Source of the DNA: Candidatus Thorarchaeota archaeon
GTDB taxonomy: Archaea; Asgardarchaeota; Thorarchaeia; Thorarchaeales; Thorarchaeaceae
Direction of reading: 5' to 3'
Assembly: GCA_018238825.1 (NCBI GenBank)
Contig: JABCSP010000009.1
Location: 1 to 22,624, forward strand
DNA length: 22,624 nucleotides
Positions 1 to 8,629 of the stretch are shown piece by piece (the stretch's first letter is position 1; every line of letters starts with the position of its first letter). A model generated the notes under the pieces. It was given only the letters and a program-made list of their open reading frames with translations, was not told where the DNA came from and did not search any database. Made by a program: the position numbers and the translations under genes.

Positions 1-974
1 ATATCCTGATTTGTTCCAACGATTTGGCCAATTTCTTGATCAATTGTTTGCTTCAGAGTATCCATCTCTTCGCGCTCAGTTTCTATTCTCTCTTTCACTT
101 TCTTTAGAGAATTTAGACGCGCTTGTACTAAGGCATCTTCGGCAGCAAGCAGTCCTGCTTTTGATAAATCGTTTTGAAGTTCTTGACTTTGTCTATCTGA
201 GTCCCGATTATCTTGTTCTAACTTACGAGTTATTTCATCAATTTTCTGAAGAGATGCGGCATCTGGAATATCTTTGAGCATTTTCGCTGTGGACTCAATC
301 TCCTCATTTCTTCCTTTTATTGATTCATTATATTTAGAGATTCTATCAGAACATTGTTGGACCTGTTCCTGAATAACTTCAGGAGGACGATAATCCACAG
401 ACAGTGCATTGATCTTATCACCCAGATTAGACTCAAAATGATCAAGATGGGTGGTCATTCGATTGAGAATTTCAATATCATAGATATCGACAAGGAGATT
501 CCTTAGCACGGTAGGTGTTGCATTTGCAATTGCTGCAACTTCACCTTGCCGAACTAAGAGTGTATTCAGAGCCTGTTTCAATTCAAGACTTAGAATTTCA
601 TCTAGTTTTCTAGCAACAGATTTACTCTTGTCAGCAATTCGTTTCCAAGATTTTTCCTGCAGCATGAAAAGAACTACGGCCATTCCATCAGCAGGGTTGT
701 ACGTTCTATCAATCTTATAGCGAGCTCCAGCAACTTCGAATTGAAGTATCACTCGACAAAATGTCGAGCTAAAACTTACTAGTTCATCGTTAGTAAGACT
801 TACAGAATCGGGGCCCCACAGACTCCAAAGAATCGATTCGAAGATTGATGATTTTCCAGTAGAATTAGGACCTTTGATTATAATCAATCCTTCAGGAAAC
901 TCCATTTCATCCTGAGGTAAGATGAGCTCACGAAACGGCTTGAAGTTCCTAACTTCCAACTTAAGCAGTTTCAT
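1..974 (-). CDS. rad50: Rad50, N-terminal part (cut by window edge)
   Basis: This is the N-terminal 324 residues of the SMC-like ATPase Rad50, which with Mre11 forms the complex that senses and processes double-strand breaks. I translated the minus strand from the ATG at 974 and found no stop up to base 1. The protein opens with a short beta strand typical of SMC heads (MKLLKLEVRNFKPF). It has a Walker A motif GPNSTGKSS at about residues 35-43 and a Q-loop VRQGEVAAI around residue 143. Charged, heptad-like sequence from about residue 195 marks the start of the coiled coil. The hook, C-terminal head with signature motif and Walker B lie outside the window. The ATG overlaps the mre11 stop as ATGA, which implies translational coupling in the nurA-herA-mre11-rad50 operon. 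The identification is secure. Confidence 0.93.
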   Translation of the reverse strand, partial: MKLLKLEVRNFKPFRELILPQDEMEFPEGLIIIKGPNSTGKSSIFESILWSLWGPDSVSLTNDELVSFSSTFCRVILQFEVAGARYKIDRTYNPADGMAVVLFMLQEKSWKRIADKSKSVARKLDEILSLELKQALNTLLVRQGEVAAIANATPTVLRNLLVDIYDIEILNRMTTHLDHFESNLGDKINALSVDYRPPEVIQEQVQQCSDRISKYNESIKGRNEEIESTAKMLKDIPDAASLQKIDEITRKLEQDNRDSDRQSQELQNDLSKAGLLAAEDALVQARLNSLKKVKERIETEREEMDTLKQTIDQEIGQIVGTNQD

Positions 975-2281
975 TTCTCGTCCTCCTGAAGTGCATCAGC
1001 AGTCATTTTCCCCTCTCGGTTACCAACCGCGAACTCAAGAGATGTAACTGCGATTTTAGTCAGCATTTCAACATCAAAATTCTTGTCAACTTCAAGTGTA
1101 TCAAGATAACCTTTGAAGTCTACCTCAGGATCTTCAATGAGATACTCAGATTCAATTTCTGGATATGCAGCAGCAGTATATTCTGCATCAGACGATTGTC
1201 GGAGGTCCCATACATACTGGGCAATATTGTATTCTGAGTTATGTGAGAGAACTTTCTGACGGGAGTTCTCAAGTGCAATACCCAAATCAAAACCACTGAG
1301 GCGCTTTGAACTTCCTTCAAAAACCAAGCGAACCCTTGCTGCGGTATTTGGATCCCAGCTTGTGACTAAGCCCTTTTCAGCGAACCACGATTCAACCTTC
1401 TCTGTCATGGAATCTACAGTATCATCCTCACTGATTGCTATTTTTTCATTCAACACTGGACGTTTGAACTCCAGATGATATGGCGTGATATCAGGGTCTT
1501 TTCCAGCCTCGATATCAACAATCAAGAATCCTTTCTCACGGGAGGTTTCATCAAATCGCCAACGTTCAGGAGAACCTGCATACCAAGCATTTGAGCTGTG
1601 TTTGACTTGTCGGTGATCATGACCCAGAGCTACATAGTCATACCCCATGCTGAAGATAGCACTATAGAGAGTATTGTCAAGTGTCATACCATGGGTTACA
1701 GCTATGCTTGGTCTTAGACGCTCACGTTTCTGATGGGTTGTAATCCAATCATCATAAATGTCAATCATATTGGAAGATCTTAGAACAGCAGAGTCTATGA
1801 ATGGAAAACAGAATACGTCAAGTTTCTCAAATGAGAACTCCAGTGGAGTTCCATCGCCAATTGCTTTTTTCAAGTCTTGTTGGGTAGCTACCTTGAGACC
1901 AGGTACAGCGAGCCGTAGACTATCGAGTAAAGAAACCTCATATAATTTGAACAGACCATGATTTCCCTCAATAATGAGGACTGGAATTCCAGTAGTTTCA
2001 ATGAATTTTTGCAGGACCTTCATAGCAGTGATTTGAGCATGAAGAGGAGGTTGTGACGGATTTCCTTCCCATGGAGAGTTGTACAAATCACCAGAATGAA
2101 CAACGAGGTCAATAGGAGGGTCAATCTCCACAATCTTTTCAAACAGCTCTGCAAACCGCTCGTAGAAATCATTCTCTAAGAGCTGTGCCTTCATCTCTTC
2201 GCCCCAGATATTATGGCGTACACCATTCCTTGGTCTACTTCCAAGATGAGTATCAGAGATGTGAGCTATTCGTGCAGGCAT
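971..2281 (-). CDS. mre11: Mre11 DNA double-strand break repair nuclease
   Basis: Mre11 is the manganese-dependent 3'-5' exonuclease and endonuclease partner of Rad50. The 436 residues show the calcineurin-type phosphoesterase motifs in order: SDTHLG (D10, H12), HSGDLY (D65), GNHG (N107, H108), VTHGM (H197) and GHDH (H221, H223). The usual GNHD reads GNHG, so the acidic residue after the catalytic His is missing while the metal ligands remain. The C-terminal third is the acidic Rad50-binding region. I prefer the ATG at 2281, which has GAGG 9-10 bases upstream. A TTG at 2296 overlapping the herA stop as TTGA would add five residues. Its stop overlaps the rad50 start. Function is firm from motifs and operon context. 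Confidence 0.93.
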   Translation of the reverse strand: MPARIAHISDTHLGSRPRNGVRHNIWGEEMKAQLLENDFYERFAELFEKIVEIDPPIDLVVHSGDLYNSPWEGNPSQPPLHAQITAMKVLQKFIETTGIPVLIIEGNHGLFKLYEVSLLDSLRLAVPGLKVATQQDLKKAIGDGTPLEFSFEKLDVFCFPFIDSAVLRSSNMIDIYDDWITTHQKRERLRPSIAVTHGMTLDNTLYSAIFSMGYDYVALGHDHRQVKHSSNAWYAGSPERWRFDETSREKGFLIVDIEAGKDPDITPYHLEFKRPVLNEKIAISEDDTVDSMTEKVESWFAEKGLVTSWDPNTAARVRLVFEGSSKRLSGFDLGIALENSRQKVLSHNSEYNIAQYVWDLRQSSDAEYTAAAYPEIESEYLIEDPEVDFKGYLDTLEVDKNFDVEMLTKIAVTSLEFAVGNREGKMTADALQEDEK

Positions 2282-2292
2282 TAAGTCATTCC

Positions 2293-4062
2293 TCAAAGTA
2301 TGTGTTTTTCATCTTTCTTTGACTTCTTGTCTTTGTATCTATGTCGGTCCTTCTCATATACTGTGTCAAATAAAGGAATCCGAACTGGTAGGGGTAATTC
2401 TCTATATGAAGCTGTAACGATTGCTTCACCTCTGGACATAACACGAAATTCATTCTCAAATCCGTTAATATTCACACTGGCATTTTCAATACATGCTCTG
2501 ATTTCACGTTCATTACCAAGTCGCAAGTTGATTTCGGTATTCATTTGGCTCAAGATAACATTGTCAAGAACACTCACCTGTTGACTTACGACTAGTAAAC
2601 CAATGTTGAACTTCCGTCCTTGGCGAGAAATATCTTTGAAAACAGACTGTCCACGCATCAAAACGGGATTCAAAATTGTCGGAGCCTCTTCCACTGTTAC
2701 TTGGATTACAGGTAGTTTTCGAGGATCGCGAACCTCAGACGTATCTGCAATTCCGTCTTTGCCATAGAAGGCTCGTGCTTTCTGCTTAACACGATTGAAG
2801 AATCCAGGAGGTAGTCGTTTCTGCCCCTGAGTTACAAAGTCGCCCAAGTTACCACTGCTTTTCAAAGCTCGACGCATATCAGATAATGTTCGAGTGACAA
2901 TTGTGGTCAACAAGAATTGCTCCATATCACTCATCAAGCTCGTGTTGACAACAAGAATTCTACCAGTTTCCATTGCAAAGAAGATGTCATCAAGAATAGA
3001 TGTTCCCGAATCAATGAAGATTGGAGACCGCTCCAAGAAACTCAATCTACGTTTCACGGCTCTCAGAGTTTGCACAGAAATTGAACCCGGGATTGAGTCC
3101 TCAGCCATATTGAGAATAGAATCAATCCAGTTCTCTCCAGCGGAATGGTACTGTGAATCAATAAAAGAGGACATTTCAGCAGTATACTCTCTAATTGAAT
3201 AGAGGTCTCGGGGCTGTATCTCGGAATAGAGGATACGAATCTCTCGTGTATAAGCACGGATGTCCCTAGTTGTAGCACTCTTGTGGGTTGTTAGATAGTA
3301 ATAATCACCAATCACATCTGTGCGAGTAGTTGAACTCATGTCCTTGACGATACTCTGAATTCCATACTTATCGACCCCTTTTGCAAATTCATCATGTGGA
3401 TCAATACAGAATGCAGAGAGTCTGGGCTTGTCAGCATTCGGATTTCGAATTGCATCAAGATTGGTGTCAATGATAGATTTGATCAACACCATCATCAGAT
3501 TGCTTTTACCAGCACCTGTAGACCCGAATATCCCTACATGCATTGGGAGATACATAATTGGAATCTTAACAGGAACGTCAAGTGTTTTTTCACCTACCTG
3601 TAAGTCCCCAATGTGTACTTCTCCATCAGTCTGACAAGCTAACATCTCTCGAACGAACTCGTCGGACGTACCAGGTACTGGTCGATATACAGATGCCAGA
3701 TGGTCAGGTAATCGACGTGGGGATTTGAAAGTCCACTCACCCTTCTCATCCTTCTCAGCATAACCAAGCATTCTTCCACCTAATGAGAGAAGCATATTCC
3801 TATCAATTCCAGAGAGATAGGCATCACCCTCAACCATGAGCGTACCTGCTATCCTTGACATATCATCTACTTGGCGAAGGTAGTTCTCTAAACCTAGAAC
3901 TCTGAAAAAGAAGACCCTTTCATTTCCATCACGATCGGAGTATATCATGAATATCTCTCCTACGCTGATATCACGATTTCTTCCCATGATACCTAAAGTG
4001 GTCTGATTTCCAACTCCAACTTTCCCGTAGAGTTCACCGAGTTTGTCTTTATCGAGTTTCAT
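2293..4062 (-). CDS. herA: HerA hexameric DNA helicase/translocase
   Basis: HerA is the FtsK-like hexameric ATPase that drives NurA along DNA during end resection in archaea. The 589 residues begin with a HAS-barrel-like beta-rich region (about 1-125). The RecA-type core then carries Walker A GSTGAGKSN at 180-188 and a Walker B-like strand ending in VEEAP at about 457-461; the usual EEAH has Pro in place of His. The downstream stretch FNIGLLVVSQQ and SQMNTEINLRLGN includes the sensor segment and a probable arginine finger at R514. The ATG at 4062 has GAGG about 8 bases upstream, placed between the nurA stop (15 bases away) and this gene. The TGA stop lies just before mre11. All features fit archaeal HerA, including its place in the nurA-herA-mre11-rad50 order. 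Confidence 0.95.
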   Translation of the reverse strand: MKLDKDKLGELYGKVGVGNQTTLGIMGRNRDISVGEIFMIYSDRDGNERVFFFRVLGLENYLRQVDDMSRIAGTLMVEGDAYLSGIDRNMLLSLGGRMLGYAEKDEKGEWTFKSPRRLPDHLASVYRPVPGTSDEFVREMLACQTDGEVHIGDLQVGEKTLDVPVKIPIMYLPMHVGIFGSTGAGKSNLMMVLIKSIIDTNLDAIRNPNADKPRLSAFCIDPHDEFAKGVDKYGIQSIVKDMSSTTRTDVIGDYYYLTTHKSATTRDIRAYTREIRILYSEIQPRDLYSIREYTAEMSSFIDSQYHSAGENWIDSILNMAEDSIPGSISVQTLRAVKRRLSFLERSPIFIDSGTSILDDIFFAMETGRILVVNTSLMSDMEQFLLTTIVTRTLSDMRRALKSSGNLGDFVTQGQKRLPPGFFNRVKQKARAFYGKDGIADTSEVRDPRKLPVIQVTVEEAPTILNPVLMRGQSVFKDISRQGRKFNIGLLVVSQQVSVLDNVILSQMNTEINLRLGNEREIRACIENASVNINGFENEFRVMSRGEAIVTASYRELPLPVRIPLFDTVYEKDRHRYKDKKSKKDEKHIL

Positions 4063-4077
4063 GTTATTTTCCTCACT

Positions 4078-5370
4078 TTACAAATCATAATCAGCACGGA
4101 GGTCCTGTGCTTTTCGTTTATCGAGTCCCATCTCATTTCGGACATCCATGCATACATCCTTTGCCAATCGAAGGTCTTCATGGCTCAATTTACACGAAAC
4201 ATGAGCCAATGCTAATGATACTGGATAACCATACCATCGGGCATCTCTAGACATGAACTCAAGTTCTGAAAAGAGTGCTTTCTCATTTGCACGTGTGGCT
4301 TTTGGATCAGTTGGAACAAATATATTCTGTAGCCACCAAATTCTATCAAAATCAATTCTCGAAGGCCTATTATCCCGCGAGAAACTGTACAAGTAGGGAA
4401 CTGCCAACATAGGGGGAATGTATGTTCGATCCTCGTAAATATGCAAACCGCCTTCTGGATCCTCCTTACTTGGCAGATGGCAGAACCACTTTGCGTTGTC
4501 TCCAAAAACTTCTCGTGCCATACCCGCAATACGATGAGCAAAGGGTATTGTATGATTCTTGCTCACAGCACACAAGATTACATCCTTCTGCCTTGCTAAG
4601 GCACAGAGGTCTCTGAGCATGAATCCACTAGGCATTGAGGGATACCGACGTACAAAATGCATGAATACTGATAGAGCACCATCAATGAGAAGATACTTTG
4701 GACAGATATCACTTGTAAGAATATTACGAGCTGCTGCATACTCGCTTACCTTTCTGATTTCATCATGAACAGTGGGATTTGTCAAATGTTGTTCCCTAGA
4801 GATTAGAGATTCCATTTCCCTTAATCGTGGAATGAATTTTTCATATTCAGTATCTGTGAGATCAGAGAATGAGGAAATCTCGCCAGGTTTGAAATCTTTG
4901 AAAAAAGGCAAAGTTAAGCTAGCAATATCTTTCAAAGGATAAATATTAGCGAGCGTTCCAGCTAATTTTGAACGAGCATCCCCTCTTACTCCTGAGTGCC
5001 AGTGAATATCTAAGTGAGGTTGTTCTCCCAACTCAGTTTCCAGAGTTTCTCTGTCGATGGGAGAGAATAGATTCTCAGACTGTGTGTTAGTATCCACTAC
5101 GATAGATGATGTACTGAGTAGATGAACCCGGATATCATCGAGTGTCATTAAACTATCAGTACCAGATCCATCAATTGCAGCGATTCGGTAATCATTCTCC
5201 AAAATGATATCAGGACTATATGGAGTGAAACTATCGAGAAGTCGTTCTTTGATTCGGACCTCGTCTTTAGCAAACTCCTGTTCATCACGACGATCCTGCT
5301 GGTTCTTGATATCTGTGAAAACTATCTTCAATGTCCTTCTAAATTTCTCTGTGAGAATCTTATCTAACAT
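4078..5370 (-). CDS. nurA: NurA 5'-3' nuclease
   Basis: NurA is a manganese-dependent nuclease that works with HerA, Mre11 and Rad50 to make 3' overhangs for RadA. Visible motifs are AIDGSG (catalytic Asp at residue 67), YLLIDGAL (second catalytic Asp at 230) and the C-terminal GYPVSLALAH segment that closes the NurA domain. I chose the ATG at 5370, giving 430 residues starting MLDKIL, which is the kind of N terminus usual in the family. GGAG lies 13 bases upstream and a TATA-like box about 70 bases upstream. The frame stays open to a TTG at 5475, which would add 35 residues that do not look like a NurA domain. It is the first gene of the repair operon. The product is sure; the exact start is about 65 percent sure. 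Confidence 0.9.
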   Translation of the reverse strand: MLDKILTEKFRRTLKIVFTDIKNQQDRRDEQEFAKDEVRIKERLLDSFTPYSPDIILENDYRIAAIDGSGTDSLMTLDDIRVHLLSTSSIVVDTNTQSENLFSPIDRETLETELGEQPHLDIHWHSGVRGDARSKLAGTLANIYPLKDIASLTLPFFKDFKPGEISSFSDLTDTEYEKFIPRLREMESLISREQHLTNPTVHDEIRKVSEYAAARNILTSDICPKYLLIDGALSVFMHFVRRYPSMPSGFMLRDLCALARQKDVILCAVSKNHTIPFAHRIAGMAREVFGDNAKWFCHLPSKEDPEGGLHIYEDRTYIPPMLAVPYLYSFSRDNRPSRIDFDRIWWLQNIFVPTDPKATRANEKALFSELEFMSRDARWYGYPVSLALAHVSCKLSHEDLRLAKDVCMDVRNEMGLDKRKAQDLRADYDL

Positions 5371-5438
5371 AGAATTCAATTCACTCCACACAAGATGATA
5401 ATGACCAAGAATACATTGATACTTTGTTCTGGCCCAAT

Positions 5439-5447
5439 CATAAAAAG
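5439..5447 (-). promoter_or_regulatory. Possible TATA box for the nurA operon
   Basis: On the minus strand the bases read CTTTTTATG. Transcription would start near 5418 and leave a leader of about 48 bases to the ATG at 5370. If correct it supports the shorter NurA. This is a weak match and another AT-rich element, CTATTTTAC, lies further upstream near 5500. Confidence 0.35.
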
Positions 5448-5522
5448 ATAGCACTCGGTGTCGAAGAGTAACCAAAAGAGCGCTTTATTGTGAGTAAAAT
5501 AGCATCTACACGCAATTTCCTT

Positions 5523-5530
5523 TTTAATAA
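5523..5530 (+). promoter_or_regulatory. Possible TATA box for the MBL-fold gene
   Basis: The bases TTTAATAA lie about 80 bases before the TTG start at 5604, predicting a transcript start near 5552. The 128 bases around it separate the divergent nurA operon and this gene. The match is plausible but not strong. Confidence 0.35.
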
Positions 5531-5603
5531 CGAATTCAACAAAAAATACAAGCAGCAGTGAATCTGGCTCGACCGTGTTTATGAGCTAACGGGAAGTGAT
5601 TGT

Positions 5604-6299
5604 TTGCTAAATATCACATACTTTGGACATACATCATTTGCACTAGAAACAAAAGGAACTACAATTCTACTAAACCCCGGAATCTGGGATGGTAATCCAG
5701 TTGTCCCGGATGATTTCGAGGCAAGAATGGTAATTGCAACAAATCATGCAGACGATGCCATTGGCAATGCAGCAACAATTTCAGTAAATTCCAAAGCCTG
5801 GTTCCTTGGAAGTAAAGATGCAGCTGACAAAGCATCAGAACAAGGTGTAAAACCATGGCTCCTTCATGTTCTCGAAACTGAAGTACCATATGAGGTTCCA
5901 GATGTAACAATCACTCCATACTCTCTCTCAAGAATTGATGAAGAGGCTGGAGGACACATTGAGAATCTTGGTCTCATTATCGAGATGGGAGGAATGAGAA
6001 TAGGCTATCTTGGTGATAGTTCTATTCGAGGACTCTTTGAGCAACTGGAGATGGATATCCTCATCGTACCTATTGGAGGAGAAGCAACATTCGAAGTGAA
6101 AGATGCCGTTAGCTTATGTATCGACACAAAGCCGCGTATTGGAATTCCTATGCGATGGACTTCAGAGGATCAACCAAAGAAGTTCTCAAAATATATTGAG
6201 CAATTTGGACAGGGTACTAAACCTGTACTTATGGAGCCCAATCAAGTTCTTGTAGTTCAATGGGCTGCAGGAAATGAATTTAGATACGAGCTAAACTGA
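5604..6299 (+). CDS. Metallo-beta-lactamase-fold protein with degenerate metal site
   Basis: The 231-residue protein has the layout of UPF0173-like metal-dependent hydrolases of the MBL superfamily: an opening ITYFGHTSFALE strand, an internal YLGDSS strand (bridging Asp at 135) and a late PIGG...IPM segment. The canonical THxHxDH motif, however, reads TNHADDA at residues 46-52, so the first His is Asn, the second is Ala and the last is Ala. The late IPMH position reads IPMR (R181). Only D51, D135 and possibly H115 remain, so normal dinuclear metal binding looks unlikely. The start is a TTG with GGGA about 10 bases upstream; no better start exists because the first strand begins at once. It lies 73 bases before the beta-sandwich gene and may share its transcript. 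Substrate is unknown. Confidence 0.8.
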   Translation: MLNITYFGHTSFALETKGTTILLNPGIWDGNPVVPDDFEARMVIATNHADDAIGNAATISVNSKAWFLGSKDAADKASEQGVKPWLLHVLETEVPYEVPDVTITPYSLSRIDEEAGGHIENLGLIIEMGGMRIGYLGDSSIRGLFEQLEMDILIVPIGGEATFEVKDAVSLCIDTKPRIGIPMRWTSEDQPKKFSKYIEQFGQGTKPVLMEPNQVLVVQWAAGNEFRYELN

Positions 6300-6372
6300 T
6301 ATTCCCTAATGAAGTGAATATTGAAGTCAGAAAATTCCCTGATTGATGAAAACGACAATGGGTGTGCATTAG

Positions 6373-8160
6373 ATGAGTGAGAATACAAAGAAGAATGTGA
6401 TCATTGATCTCGAAGAATCAGAAAAGATTCTACTAGATGGTGTTAGCAAGCTTGAGAAAATTGATGTTTCAGGTAAATTGAGTGTCATCAATGTTTCTGA
6501 AAGAAGTCGTATCTGGAACGTAAAGGTTCACCTTGGTGATACACGGGATTCAACTGATATTACAGATGAATTGCTTTCTGGAGGCGAGATTGATGTAAGT
6601 GGCACATGGGAAAGTGCATACGGTGTTGAAACAGAAGCACCAATCGTGACTCTTACAGAAGTCTTTGATACTTGTGGAGACGTTGAAACAGAAGAAGCAC
6701 ACTGGGCTTACGTTAGCAGTAAGGATAATCCAGTGAAGATTACAATCACTATCAAAAATGAAACTGATGGTGAAATTGATAGCATCATTCTCAATAAGAC
6801 AATTCCACCAGAGCTATCCAATATTCAAATTATTTCTTCCAAGTCTGGTACAGCTGAGTTTGATGAAGGCACAAAACAGATTGTGTGGAAAGACTTTGTC
6901 ATTTACCCTCAGGAAGAAACCAACATTGTCATAGGAGCTACAGGACAGGTTCATGATGCTGAAGTGAAGAACGCGGGTGAAATCGTTCTTACTTACAAAG
7001 GCGAAGATCAGCAAAGATCCGTATTGAATCCAGACCTAACTGCACTCACAGAATTCCTTATGGGAATCGAAACCGCTGAAACTGAACCAAATCAATGGGA
7101 ATGCACACTGGAATGCTCCAATGAGAGTGATATGATCGTAAGACTTGACAAAGCAGAAGTCTATCTCGCTCCAGAAGGAGGCGGTGAAAAACAGAAGATG
7201 ATTGATGCCGCACCCAGCATTGAACTTTCACCAGATCAGGAATGGTCAGCATCCTTTGATGTTTCAAGTAAGGAAACACCGAAGTGCACCCAAGAAATCC
7301 TTTACACTCCTGTAAGAATAATCACAAAGAGAGTACTGGGTACCATTGAGAAGACTTCACAGGTGGTTCCGGTCTACAAGATAGAATACACTAAGGAGTT
7401 TGACCCACCATCAGTAAATAGCTTTGACAAGACCCCAGTAGAAGTTACCATTGAGGTTACTAATGCAGGTACTGCTAAGCTGAACGAAGTCACCATCGAG
7501 GACAATCTCCCAGATGATGTTATGCCACCAACTAGTGAACATATCACTGTCTGGATTCGGGGTGAAGAATTCACTGGAACATACGATTTTGCTATAGACC
7601 CAGAAGATCAAGACCCAGAAAAAGCACACAAGATTTCCTTCAAGATCGAGAACCTAAAGGATACTATTGGAGAACTTGAACCTGGTGAAACTGTGAAGAT
7701 CAACTATGCTGTTATGGCATGGAGAAACCGACCAGAAAAGGAATATCCATCACCAATCAAATGTACCGCCAACATACATCCCGCAGGAATCCCTGCAGAA
7801 GTTGCCAGTCCAGAAGATGGCCACAAGCTTGGTGTCATTTACAAGAAGCGTGCAATTTCAACAAAGAAAGCTATCAATAAAGGCGCAGGTGCTGGTGAGT
7901 ACATCATCGTGTTAGTAGTTTCTAACAAGGGAGAAGTCACAGCAGAGAATATCGAGATGACTGATTGGATTCCTTCAGGTTTCGAGTATATTACAACAGA
8001 TCCTGAGGATGACCAGCCAGAAGTAGTTGGTGTATCAGATGGTACAAACATGATATGGAAATGGGCTCGCATGAACCCAGGTGACAAGAAAAAGATGAGA
8101 GTCACCGTACAGGGAGAAGGCGAGTACGAACGTCGTGAACCAGAAGTGACCTCAATATAG
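6373..8160 (+). CDS. Multi-domain beta-sandwich protein (DUF11/CARDB-like), no signal peptide
   Basis: I do not recognise a named family for this 595-residue acidic protein. It consists of about five successive beta-rich domains. Three of them, near residues 115-225, 345-480 and 490-595, show the DUF11-like pattern of a conserved-fold Ig-type sandwich: alternating strands such as VKITITIKN, VEVTIEVTNAGT and YIIVLVVSNKGE, each followed by an L/M-x-D-x-I/L-P segment (NLPDDV, DWIPSGFEY) and a late L-x-PG-E/D-x-x-K turn. DUF11 repeats usually occur in exported surface proteins, but here the N terminus (MSENTKKN) is hydrophilic and no membrane segment is visible, so it is probably cytoplasmic or exported by an unrecognised route. 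The ATG at 6373 has a weak GGTG upstream. It follows the MBL-fold gene on the same strand and ends just before a hairpin. Confidence 0.8.
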   Translation: MSENTKKNVIIDLEESEKILLDGVSKLEKIDVSGKLSVINVSERSRIWNVKVHLGDTRDSTDITDELLSGGEIDVSGTWESAYGVETEAPIVTLTEVFDTCGDVETEEAHWAYVSSKDNPVKITITIKNETDGEIDSIILNKTIPPELSNIQIISSKSGTAEFDEGTKQIVWKDFVIYPQEETNIVIGATGQVHDAEVKNAGEIVLTYKGEDQQRSVLNPDLTALTEFLMGIETAETEPNQWECTLECSNESDMIVRLDKAEVYLAPEGGGEKQKMIDAAPSIELSPDQEWSASFDVSSKETPKCTQEILYTPVRIITKRVLGTIEKTSQVVPVYKIEYTKEFDPPSVNSFDKTPVEVTIEVTNAGTAKLNEVTIEDNLPDDVMPPTSEHITVWIRGEEFTGTYDFAIDPEDQDPEKAHKISFKIENLKDTIGELEPGETVKINYAVMAWRNRPEKEYPSPIKCTANIHPAGIPAEVASPEDGHKLGVIYKKRAISTKKAINKGAGAGEYIIVLVVSNKGEVTAENIEMTDWIPSGFEYITTDPEDDQPEVVGVSDGTNMIWKWARMNPGDKKKMRVTVQGEGEYERREPEVTSI

Positions 8161-8175
8161 TATCAAAAATTAAAG

Positions 8176-8208
8176 GAGTAGGCGCGGGAATTGACCCGCG
8201 GCCTATTC
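8176..8208. terminator. Hairpin between convergent genes
   Basis: The arms GAGTAGGCGCGGG and CCCGC-G-GCCTATTC pair over 13 positions with one bulged G (8200), one G-U pair and a six-base loop (AATTGA). TTTT follows on the plus side at 8211, and on the minus strand TTTAATTTTTG follows. It sits between convergent stops at 8160 and 8225, so it may end transcription in both directions. Archaeal termination depends mostly on the T-tract, so the role of the stem is inferred. Confidence 0.6.
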
Positions 8209-8224
8209 AGTTTTATAAAACAGA

Positions 8225-8560
8225 TTATTCGCCTACTTCTTCGAGCTGTTTTCTAGTCTGTTTGAGCTCTGCATCAATAGCATCTAAGGGGAGGAAATCA
8301 GCTTCCGCTTCAGTAATGTGAGTTTCTAAAGTATAGAGAACTTTGAAACCAGTCAGGGTTTTATGAAGTGCATCTGAAATCTCAAGAATTGCGGTTCCCA
8401 AGTCAGCCTTAGACATATCGGCTCCTGAGTGCATATACACAAAGTCATAGGCCCCTTTGATAGGTTTGAAGCCCAGAGCCATTAGTTTCTTTGCAACTTC
8501 AGATGGAGTAGCACCTTCACTGTAAAACCATAGTTGAACACTTGTTTCATATTTAGGCAT
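8225..8560 (-). CDS. Conserved-looking small alpha/beta protein, function unknown
   Basis: I do not recognise this 111-residue protein. It begins MPKYETSVQLWFYSEG, followed by a helix (ATPSEVAKKLMALGF), a strand pair around a KGAYDFVYMH segment, a helix (LGTAILEISDALHKTL) and a strand (FKVLYTLETH), ending in a charged helix. The order suggests a ferredoxin-like or ACT-like small domain, possibly ligand-binding or oligomeric. I chose the ATG at 8560 because GAGG lies 9 bases upstream; an ATG at 8575 would add five residues (MRLFI). It is 69 bases after RaSEA on the same strand, so it could be the last gene of the helicase-arcS-RaSEA transcript. No catalytic motif is visible. Confidence 0.75.
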   Translation of the reverse strand: MPKYETSVQLWFYSEGATPSEVAKKLMALGFKPIKGAYDFVYMHSGADMSKADLGTAILEISDALHKTLTGFKVLYTLETHITEAEADFLPLDAIDAELKQTRKQLEEVGE

Positions 8561-8629
8561 AATAAATAACCTCATTTTCCCAGAATAATGGCGTCGTCAA
8601 TTACTTAGTTTACAACTTTAGTGATGAAC

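Noticed and set aside
11..277. Plus-strand open frame of 88 codons at the left edge
   Set aside because: It lies opposite the rad50 coiled coil, whose Leu/Glu-rich codons give Phe/Leu/Ser-rich antisense frames.
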